Part shown: positions 1-4,812 of the stretch, one piece after another
Layout of the letters: each line of letters begins with the position of its first letter
Numbering within the stretch: the stretch's first letter is position 1
NCBI GenBank assembly: GCA_947565255.1
Contig: CANOFI010000173.1
Location: 1-5,349, forward strand
Reading direction: 5' to 3'
Source: an uncultured Lachnospiraceae bacterium
Lineage (GTDB): Bacteria; Bacillota; Clostridia; Lachnospirales; Lachnospiraceae
Length of the DNA stretch: 5,349 nt
Position numbers and translations under genes: made by a program
Notes under the pieces: generated by a model
Told to the model about the DNA's origin: nothing
The model's database searches: none
Seen by the model: only the letters and a program-made list of their open reading frames with translations

Positions 1-102
1 TACATGTAAAAAAATGTAGAAAATATAGATGGAAGAAAATCATATTTGTGCGGTAAGCTGCATAGCAATTATGGGATGGCCTTGTAATGTTATACTTTAT
101 CC

Positions 103-130
103 TTGACAAAAGAATAGGAAGTGATATATT
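103..130 (+). promoter_or_regulatory. Sigma-A-type promoter of the ddl-murF operon
   Basis: A consensus -35 box TTGACA (103-108) is followed after 16 bases by TATATT (125-130, five of six matches to TATAAT). A TG at 122-123 gives an extended -10 (TGaTATATT). Transcription would begin near 137, leaving a leader of about 88 bases before the ddl start codon. Assignment is by motif only. Confidence 0.72.
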
Positions 131-183
131 AGATTAGGAGACGATTCTCGTATTTATGGGAATCAGGTAATAACTTTACAGTA

Positions 184-210
184 CTAAAGCCTGCTCGAAG
201 CACGCTTTAG
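184..210 (+). promoter_or_regulatory. Leader hairpin abutting the ddl ribosome binding site
   Basis: CTAAAGC (184-190) pairs perfectly with GCTTTAG (204-210). Inside it, after a single C-C mismatch, TGCT (192-195) pairs with AGCA (199-202) around a CGA loop. The hairpin ends exactly where the purine-rich ribosome binding site begins (GGAAGGAG, 211-218). No T-run follows, so it is not an intrinsic terminator. It could tune translation initiation or protect the 5' end of the mRNA; the function is inference. Confidence 0.55.
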
Positions 211-224
211 GGAAGGAGTTCGGA

Positions 225-1238
225 ATGAACATTATTGTATTAGCAGGGGGTATCAGCACGGAGAGGGAGGTTTCCATTGTAACAGGGAAAAATGTCTGCA
301 GAGCACTGCGGCAGAAAGGTCATGACGCGGCAATTCTGGATGTTTATTTTGGAACCGCCTGTCCGGAAAACATATTTACAGAAAATTATTCTTTGGAAGA
401 AGCCTTAAAGGAAATAGAGAAAAACAGCCAGAAGGTTGAGGAAGAGAAGAAAACGCGCAAGGTGTTTTTTGGAGAACATGTGATTGCACTGTGTCAGAAG
501 GCAGATATTGTATTTATGGCGCTTCACGGAGAGAATGGGGAAAATGGAAAGGTACAGGCTGCATTTGATTTATTTGGCATTTCCTATACCGGTACGGGGT
601 ATCTCGGAAGCGCTCTTGCAATGGATAAGGGACTGAGCAAACATCTGTTCGAAGCTAATGGCATTCCGACGCCGAAGGGAATTACTTTAAAAGCGCATGA
701 AAGAGGGGAAAAGAGCACCGGCATCACATTTCCATGTGTGGTAAAGCCTTCCTGTGGCGGTTCCAGCATTGGCGTATCGATTGTGGAGAACCCCGGAGAA
801 TTGGAACGCGCGCTGGAAGAGTCGTTTGCCCTGGAGGATGAAGTGGTAGTGGAGCAGTATATCAGGGGCAGGGAATTTTCCGTTGCAGTGGTGCAGGGAG
901 AAGCCTATCCGGTAATTGAAATTGTGCCTAAGGCTGGTTTTTATGATTATAAGAATAAGTATCAGGCAGGTGCAACTGACGAGTACTGCCCGGCAGACAT
1001 TCCGGATGAGGCGACAAAAAGGATGCAGGCATGTGCTGTCAAAGTGTCTGAGGTGCTTTTGCTGGATAAATACAGCCGTATGGATTTTTTGATGGATGAG
1101 AATGAAAATATTTACTGTCTGGAAGCAAATACACTGCCGGGTATGACGCCGACCAGCCTGATTCCGCAGGAAGCGGCGGTGCTGGGAATGGATTATGGAA
1201 CATTATGTGAGAAGCTGATTGAGGTGTCGAATGAATAA
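225..1238 (+). CDS. ddl: D-alanine--D-alanine ligase
   Basis: Cytoplasmic ATP-grasp enzyme joining two D-alanines with ATP hydrolysis, supplying the dipeptide that MurF adds to the peptidoglycan precursor. The 337 residues are slightly longer than the roughly 300-residue E. coli DdlB. The N-terminal substrate-binding motif AGGISTEREVS is at 7-17, with E13 matching the catalytic-site Glu15 of DdlB. HGENGENG is at 101-108, the ATP-grasp lysines are K135 (AMDK) and K174 (VVKPS), and the glycine/serine loop GGSSIGVS is at 178-185. The omega-loop FYDYKNKY (239-246) is of the D-Ala-D-Ala type, not the D-Ala-D-Lac Van type. Metal ligands are D287, E300 and N302 in RMDFLMD and EANTLPGMT. Residues 43-80 form a highly charged Glu/Lys insertion that accounts for the extra length. 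The ATG start has AAGGAG (213-218) six bases upstream. It is the first gene of an operon with murF, which overlaps its stop codon. Confidence 0.96.
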   Translation: MNIIVLAGGISTEREVSIVTGKNVCRALRQKGHDAAILDVYFGTACPENIFTENYSLEEALKEIEKNSQKVEEEKKTRKVFFGEHVIALCQKADIVFMALHGENGENGKVQAAFDLFGISYTGTGYLGSALAMDKGLSKHLFEANGIPTPKGITLKAHERGEKSTGITFPCVVKPSCGGSSIGVSIVENPGELERALEESFALEDEVVVEQYIRGREFSVAVVQGEAYPVIEIVPKAGFYDYKNKYQAGATDEYCPADIPDEATKRMQACAVKVSEVLLLDKYSRMDFLMDENENIYCLEANTLPGMTPTSLIPQEAAVLGMDYGTLCEKLIEVSNE

Positions 1239-2607
1239 TCGAATGAAAAATATTACAATGAAAAATGTGGCAGACGTCTGCGGGGGAACCTGTTATGGTC
1301 CGGAAACGCTTTTGAATCAGGAGGTGTCTTCGATCTGGACGGACAGCCGCAGGGTGGAAGAAGGCTCCCTTTTTATTCCGCTTAAGGGGGAGCGGACAGA
1401 CGGCCATGTATATATAGAACAGGTGTTCGAAAAGGGCGCGCTGTTTACGCTGTCAGAGCATATGCTGCAGGGGGATAATCCTTATGTGCTTGTGAAATCT
1501 ACTTATCAGGCATTAAAGGACATTGCGCAGTTTTATCTGGAACAGCTCAAAATTCCGGTAGTTGGCATAACCGGAAGCGTGGGAAAAACAAGCACGAAGG
1601 AAATGGTTGCCTCGGTGCTTTCCCAGAAATTCTGCACATTGAAAACAGATGGGAATTTTAATAATGAGGTTGGACTTCCGCTTACTGTTTTCAGGCTGAG
1701 AGAGGAACACCAGGCGGCAGTTCTGGAAATGGGAATCAGTCAGTTTGGAGAAATGTTGAGGCTTACCAGGATTGTAAAACCGGACATTGCCGTTATCACG
1801 AATATCGGTTTGTGCCATCTGGAGAATTTAAAAAACCGCGATGGGGTTTTAAAGGCGAAAACGGAGATTTTCGAAGGTCTGAAGGAGAATGGCGCTATTA
1901 TTTTAAACGGAAATGACGATAAACTCTGCACAGTAAAGGAATACCGGGGCATCCGGCCGTTGTTTTATGGAGACGGCGGGGCGTGCGGCATTTATGTGGA
2001 TGAGGTGGAAAGCCTGGGATTAAAGGGAACGAAATGCTGCATGCATACGCCGGCGGGCAGCTTCAGAACCAGAATTCCGGTGCCGGGCTTTCATATGGTA
2101 CAAAATGCTATGGCGGCCTGCGGGGTCGGGCTGAAAATGGGGCTAAAGCTGCAGGAAATTCAAAGGGGGATTGAGACCCTGAAGCCGGTGGATGGAAGGG
2201 ATAAGCTGATAGAGACTGGGCGTTTTACCATTCTTGACAGCTGTTATAATGCGAATCCGACATCTATGGAGGCTGTTATTGATTTGCTGTGTTATGCGCC
2301 GGGAAGAAAAGTCTGTATACTTGGTGATATGTTTGAACTTGGCGAAGAGGAAAAGGAACTGCATAAAAAAATAGGATATTATTTGTCAGAAAAAAAGATA
2401 GATGTCCTGATTGCTGTTGGACAGCTGGGCAGATATATTGCCGATGCGGCAAATGAGCGGGGACTGGATGTCTGCTGGCATTTTGCAGAAAAACAGGAGG
2501 CGATGGAGAACTGCAAAGCGATTCTGAAAGACGGAGACTTTATTCTGGTGAAGGCTTCTCATAGTATGGGATTTTCAGATATTGTGAGTTTCCTGCAGAA
2601 TGCGTGA
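1231..2607 (+). CDS. murF: UDP-N-acetylmuramoyl-tripeptide--D-alanyl-D-alanine ligase
   Basis: Last cytoplasmic Mur ligase: it adds the D-Ala-D-Ala made by the upstream ddl product to UDP-MurNAc-tripeptide, using ATP. From this start it has 458 residues, the usual MurF size. The N-terminal domain carries DSRRVEEGSLFIPLKG (38-53) and the DGH motif (57-59). The central ATPase domain has the P-loop GITGSVGKTSTK (112-123), GNFNNEVGLPLT (141-152), LEMGIS (165-170) and NIGLCHLE (191-198). K210 in AKTEIF fits the usually carbamylated lysine. The C-terminal domain has SCYNANPTSM (337-346), LGDMFELG (364-371) and LVKASHSMGF (439-448). ATG 1231 lies inside the end of ddl (8-base overlap, ATGAATAA), with GAGG six bases upstream, suggesting translational coupling. 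ATG 1243 is an alternative start that gives the MKNITMKN beginning typical of relatives, but it lacks a ribosome binding site. Fourteen cysteines is a high count, in keeping with an anaerobe. Confidence 0.96.
   Translation: MNNRMKNITMKNVADVCGGTCYGPETLLNQEVSSIWTDSRRVEEGSLFIPLKGERTDGHVYIEQVFEKGALFTLSEHMLQGDNPYVLVKSTYQALKDIAQFYLEQLKIPVVGITGSVGKTSTKEMVASVLSQKFCTLKTDGNFNNEVGLPLTVFRLREEHQAAVLEMGISQFGEMLRLTRIVKPDIAVITNIGLCHLENLKNRDGVLKAKTEIFEGLKENGAIILNGNDDKLCTVKEYRGIRPLFYGDGGACGIYVDEVESLGLKGTKCCMHTPAGSFRTRIPVPGFHMVQNAMAACGVGLKMGLKLQEIQRGIETLKPVDGRDKLIETGRFTILDSCYNANPTSMEAVIDLLCYAPGRKVCILGDMFELGEEEKELHKKIGYYLSEKKIDVLIAVGQLGRYIADAANERGLDVCWHFAEKQEAMENCKAILKDGDFILVKASHSMGFSDIVSFLQNA
1416..1429. promoter_or_regulatory. 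LexA-box-like palindrome inside murF
   Basis: AGAACAGGTGTTCG has the complete Gram-positive LexA/DinR core GAACNNNNGTTC and differs from CGAACRNRYGTTCG only at the first base. It lies within the murF coding sequence, far from any evident promoter, so it may be a chance match or a non-regulatory binding site. A perfect 8-base core is expected by chance about 0.08 times in a window of this length, assuming equal base frequencies. Confidence 0.22.
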
Positions 2608-2721
2608 GAACGGTCCGAGAATTATGTCGGCTGCCGCTTTTATTTTTTTCGTGCCTTACGGACCGCCGCTGAGTGTTTGGTTTCCGGCTATTTTGTGAAA
2701 AATAGATAATCTGAAAAAAAG

Positions 2722-2770
2722 AATACAGCAGCCTGCACAAAATATTGCCGTGCAGACTGCTGTATTTTTT
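2722..2770 (+). terminator. Strong intrinsic terminator after murF
   Basis: AATACAGCAG (2722-2731) pairs with CTGCTGTATT (2757-2766), and CTGCAC (2733-2738) pairs with GTGCAG (2750-2755), separated by one C-A mismatch. This gives a 16-bp stem with an 11-base loop. It is followed by six T (2765-2770) and preceded by seven A (2714-2720), so it could also stop transcription on the minus strand. It separates the ddl-murF unit from recA. Confidence 0.93.
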
Positions 2771-2790
2771 CTGCTTTCTTTACAAGTGTG

Positions 2791-2819
2791 AAAAATATGT
2801 GAAAAAAATAGTTTTTTTT
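2791..2819. other. Phased A/T tracts upstream of recA
   Basis: A5 (2791-2795), A7 (2802-2808) and T8 (2812-2819) have centres about 11-12 bases apart. The first two sit in a direct repeat of TGTGAAAAA (2787-2795 and 2798-2806). Tracts spaced near one helical turn are expected to bend DNA. Their position just upstream of the extended -10 element at 2845 would suit an UP-element-like or architectural role; this is inferred. Confidence 0.4.
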
Positions 2820-2844
2820 GTATTAGGAAATAGAAAGAAACATG

Positions 2845-2853
2845 TGCTATAAT
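2845..2853 (+). promoter_or_regulatory. Extended -10 element, possible second recA promoter
   Basis: TGcTATAAT is a perfect extended -10, but no good -35 lies 16-18 bases upstream (AGGAAA at 17-bp spacing). A transcript from here would start near 2860 and read through the 13-bp tandem repeat and the downstream recA promoter. It may serve as an alternative recA promoter assisted by the A/T tracts upstream. Confidence 0.42.
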
Positions 2854-2859
2854 GGAAAC

Positions 2860-2885
2860 AGGGGTGGAAGGAAGGGGTGGAAGGA
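2860..2885. repeat. Perfect 13-bp tandem duplication
   Basis: AGGGGTGGAAGGA occurs twice with no gap (2860-2872 and 2873-2885). It is almost pure purine and lies between the extended -10 element and the main recA promoter, starting where a transcript from 2845-2853 would begin. It contains ribosome-binding-site-like GGAAGGA words, but no start codon or open frame follows usefully. Confidence 0.85.
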
Positions 2886-2898
2886 GTATAAAAAGTAG

Positions 2899-2927
2899 TT
2901 GACATTTTAGGATGAATATTATAAGAT
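2899..2927 (+). promoter_or_regulatory. recA promoter
   Basis: A consensus -35 TTGACA (2899-2904) with a 17-bp spacer leads to TAAGAT (2922-2927, four of six matches to TATAAT). Predicted start is near 2934, giving a leader of about 50 bases. Two LexA-like boxes lie just downstream (about +5 to +31), where a bound repressor would block initiation or early elongation. Confidence 0.72.
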
Positions 2928-2938
2928 AATAGCAGAAA

Positions 2939-2952
2939 CAAACATTAGTTCG
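2939..2952. promoter_or_regulatory. LexA (SOS) box 1 of recA
   Basis: CAAACATTAGTTCG matches nine of the ten defined bases of the Gram-positive LexA/DinR operator CGAACNNNNGTTCG. It sits immediately downstream of the predicted recA transcription start. LexA control of recA is well established in Firmicutes, which supports the call; binding here is inferred. Confidence 0.6.
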
Positions 2953-2965
2953 GAAAATATGTTCG
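2952..2965. promoter_or_regulatory. LexA (SOS) box 2 of recA
   Basis: GGAAAATATGTTCG matches CGAACATATGTTCG at 12 of 14 bases, with a perfect ATATGTTCG right half. It shares one base with box 1, so the two palindrome centres are 13 bp apart. Its 3' edge is seven bases before the ribosome binding site. Confidence 0.62.
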
Positions 2966-2972
2966 AATCAGA

Positions 2973-2978
2973 AGGAGG
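2973..2978 (+). promoter_or_regulatory. recA ribosome binding site that decides the start
   Basis: A full AGGAGG precedes two consecutive ATG codons. It is only two bases from ATG 2981 but five from ATG 2984, so the second ATG is the better start. The choice changes the protein by one methionine. Confidence 0.75.
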
Positions 2979-2983
2979 ATATG

Positions 2984-4069
2984 ATGAAAGAGAATACAAA
3001 GAATGCAAAGAATATGGAAGAACAGCTGACAGAGAGACAAAAAGCCCTGGAGGCTGCAATTACCAAGATAGAGAAGGATTTTGGAAAGGGCTCCGTCATG
3101 AAATTAGGAGACCATGGGAGGAATCTGAATGTGGAGACGGTTCCAACCGGTTCTCTGAGTCTTGATATTGCGCTGGGACTGGGCGGCGTGCCCAAGGGCA
3201 GGGTCGTTGAGATATATGGTCCTGAATCCAGCGGTAAGACGACAGTTGCACTCCATATGGTGGCAGAAGTGCAGAAGAGAGGGGGAATTGCAGGTTTTAT
3301 CGATGCGGAGCATGCGCTTGACCCGGTATATGCCAGGAATATTGGAGTAGATATTGATAATCTTTATATTTCCCAGCCGGACAATGGGGAACAGGCATTG
3401 GAAATAACGGAGACCATGGTGCGTTCGGGAGCAGTGGATATTATTATTGTGGACTCCGTTGCGGCGCTTGTGCCGAAGGCAGAGATTGACGGTGATATGG
3501 GGGATTCCCACGTGGGACTGCAGGCAAGGCTTATGTCCCAGGCTTTGAGGAAGCTGACGGCAGTAATCAGCAAGTCGAACTGTGTGGTTATTTTTATCAA
3601 TCAGCTGCGGGAGAAGGTTGGTGTAATGTTTGGCAATCCGGAAACGACAACAGGAGGACGAGCATTAAAGTTTTATGCATCCGTTCGAATGGATGTTCGA
3701 AGAATAGAAACGTTGAAGCAGAATGGGGAGATGATCGGAAACCGCACCCGGATTAAGGTGGTGAAGAATAAGATAGCTCCGCCTTTTAAGGAGGCAGAGT
3801 TTGACATTATGTTTGGAAAGGGAATTTCAAGGGAAGGCGATATTCTTGATCTGGCCGCAGAGTGTGAAATTGTGAGAAAAAGCGGTGCATGGTATGCTTA
3901 TGAAGGGGATAAAATCGGCCAGGGAAGAGAGAATGCCAAGAGCTTTTTAAGCGAACACCCGGATATCATGGAGGAAGTAGAGAGACGGGTGCGTGCGCAT
4001 TATGAGCTTGGAGAAAAGGAGGAGTCTGACGGAAAGGCAAAAGAGACCGCAGAAGAAAAGGAAGCGTAA
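2984..4069 (+). CDS. recA: Recombinase RecA
   Basis: ATP-dependent DNA strand-exchange protein that forms filaments on single-stranded DNA and stimulates LexA self-cleavage in the SOS response. The 361 residues match the family. Visible landmarks are an N-terminal helix with ITKIEKDFGKGSVMKLG (26-42), Walker A GPESSGKTT (79-87), catalytic E109 in FIDAEHALD, and Walker B IIIVDSVAAL with D157. Loop L1 lies around EIDGDMGDSHVG (167-178) and loop L2 around GNPETTTGGRALKFY (217-231). KVVKNKIAPPFKEAEF (258-273) and the C-terminal GAWYAYEGDKIGQGRENA (301-318) are also typical. The tail (341-361) is rich in Glu and Lys, as in other RecA proteins, where an acidic tail moderates activity. ATG 2981 is a less well-spaced alternative start. 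Two LexA-like boxes upstream indicate SOS control, and recX follows after 5 bases. Confidence 0.98.
   Translation: MKENTKNAKNMEEQLTERQKALEAAITKIEKDFGKGSVMKLGDHGRNLNVETVPTGSLSLDIALGLGGVPKGRVVEIYGPESSGKTTVALHMVAEVQKRGGIAGFIDAEHALDPVYARNIGVDIDNLYISQPDNGEQALEITETMVRSGAVDIIIVDSVAALVPKAEIDGDMGDSHVGLQARLMSQALRKLTAVISKSNCVVIFINQLREKVGVMFGNPETTTGGRALKFYASVRMDVRRIETLKQNGEMIGNRTRIKVVKNKIAPPFKEAEFDIMFGKGISREGDILDLAAECEIVRKSGAWYAYEGDKIGQGRENAKSFLSEHPDIMEEVERRVRAHYELGEKEESDGKAKETAEEKEA
3686..3699. promoter_or_regulatory. LexA-box-like palindrome inside recA
   Basis: CGAATGGATGTTCG matches nine of ten defined bases of CGAACNNNNGTTCG, and its centre fits the RNRY preference. It encodes part of the conserved VRMDVRR stretch of RecA, so codon constraint is a sufficient explanation. 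About two one-mismatch cores are expected by chance in a window of this size. Confidence 0.12.
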
Positions 4070-4074
4070 GAATT

Positions 4075-4686
4075 GTGATTGTGACAGAGATTATTCCGGT
4101 AAACAGCAAACGGAGCAGGATATTTTTGGACGGAGAATTTGCATTTATATTATACAGGGGCGAGCTGTGCCGGTATGGAATTTGTGAGGGAAGCGTCCTG
4201 ACTGAAGAGCTATATGCTGAGATTATGCATGATGTGCTGGAAAAGAGAGGCAGGGCAAGAGCCCAGAACCTTTTGTTTTCCATGGACCGGACAGAATATC
4301 AGCTTCGTATGAAGCTGCATGAGGGAGGATATCCGGAGGAAGTAATCCAGCATGTGCTTGACTATGTAAAGCAGTGCCATTATGTGGACGATGCAAGATA
4401 TGCAAGAGAGTTTATCCGAACAAGGAGCCGGTCAAAAAGTATAAGACAGATGCGGTATGAGCTGCAGCAGAAAGGGGTTTGTGCGCAGGTAATCGAGCAG
4501 GCATTCGAGGAGCAGGAGGTTGCGGGAGAGTCTCAGGCAATCAGCCGCCTTATAGAGAAAAAGCAGATGGATTTGGAGCATGCTGACAGAAAAGAGGTAC
4601 ACAAACTATTCTGCAGCCTGGTCCGAAAAGGATTTGGATATGAGCAGGTGCGCCGCGAGTTCCGGTTGAGGAAGGCAGATTTATAA
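4075..4686 (+). CDS. recX: RecA regulatory protein RecX
   Basis: RecX proteins bind along the RecA filament groove and limit or shape its activity. The 203 residues fit the family. After an N-terminal region of about 60 residues with a beta-rich start (IPVNSKRSRIFLDGEFAF, 7-24) come three helical repeats. The first, about 61-100, contains RTEYQLRMKL. The second, about 107-145, opens just after the hallmark HYVDDARYAREFI (102-114) and includes MRYELQQKGV (126-135). The third, about 154-195, includes LVRKGFGYEQVRREF (182-196). The start is GTG, five bases after the recA stop, with AAGGAAG (4058-4064) ten bases upstream inside the end of recA. GTG 4081 is a possible but worse-spaced start. The close spacing and lack of an intervening promoter indicate cotranscription, so recX should share SOS control. 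No clear terminator follows. Confidence 0.93.
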   Translation: MIVTEIIPVNSKRSRIFLDGEFAFILYRGELCRYGICEGSVLTEELYAEIMHDVLEKRGRARAQNLLFSMDRTEYQLRMKLHEGGYPEEVIQHVLDYVKQCHYVDDARYAREFIRTRSRSKSIRQMRYELQQKGVCAQVIEQAFEEQEVAGESQAISRLIEKKQMDLEHADRKEVHKLFCSLVRKGFGYEQVRREFRLRKADL

Positions 4687-4740
4687 TTGATTCCCGAGAT
4701 GGATTTTCATAAGTTTGTGTGAGATCCCATCAGGAAATAG

Positions 4741-4769
4741 TAGACTTTTTATAGGATTAATGATATAAT
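4741..4769 (+). promoter_or_regulatory. Extended -10 promoter of the repeat-protein gene
   Basis: TAGACT (4741-4746, four of six matches to TTGACA) is 17 bases before a perfect TATAAT (4764-4769). TG at 4761-4762 completes an extended -10 (TGaTATAAT). Transcription would start near 4776, giving a leader of about 37 bases. This makes the last gene at least partly independent of recA-recX. Confidence 0.7.
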
Positions 4770-4812
4770 ACCATCGATTGTGTAAAAATAACAAACAGGT
4801 GGTGCAGCGGAC

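Larger units (their letters stand above)
2608..2980. other. Intergenic region between murF and recA
   Basis: This 373-base gap has no credible gene in any frame. From left to right it holds: a loose 7-bp inverted repeat (CGGTCCG 2611-2617 with CGGACCG 2659-2665) around a T-rich loop; a strong terminator (2722-2770); phased A/T tracts (2791-2819); an extended -10 element (2845-2853); a 13-bp tandem duplication (2860-2885); the recA promoter (2899-2927); two abutting LexA-like boxes (2939-2965); and the recA ribosome binding site. Confidence 0.85.

Noticed and set aside
1..18. TACAT/ATGTA inverted repeat at the left edge
   Set aside because: A 5-bp A/T-rich stem in A/T-rich DNA; expected by chance.
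3..56. Open frame from the left edge to a TAA at 54-56, possibly the tail of an upstream gene
   Set aside because: Only 17 codons, rich in Lys and Arg, with no recognisable motif; too short to support.
88..96. Extended -10-like TGtTATACT upstream of the ddl promoter
   Set aside because: No -35 match at 16-18 bases and a much better promoter 34 bases downstream; kept only as a note.
156..170. Four-codon open frame (ATG to TAA) in the ddl leader, a possible leader peptide
   Set aside because: The nearest GGAG is about 15 bases upstream, too far, and four codons carry no signal.
218..230. GTTC/GAAC inverted repeat around the ddl start codon
   Set aside because: Only a 4-bp stem, and the half-sites are in the opposite order to a LexA box.
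1039..1407. Minus-strand open frame of 122 codons across the ddl/murF junction
   Set aside because: It lies opposite two well-conserved genes, has no promoter or ribosome binding site, and reads as compositional noise.
2611..2665. CGGTCCG/CGGACCG inverted repeat with a T-run inside, considered as the murF terminator
   Set aside because: The 41-base loop is long and the T-run is inside the loop, not after the stem. The hairpin at 2722-2770 is far better.
3104..3511. Minus-strand open frame of 135 codons opposite recA
   Set aside because: Antisense shadow of conserved recA codons, with no initiation signals.
4698..4750. GATGG/CCATC inverted repeat followed by TTTTT after recX, considered as a terminator
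   Set aside because: A 5-bp stem with a 24-base loop, and the T-run is 14 bases beyond the stem; too weak.
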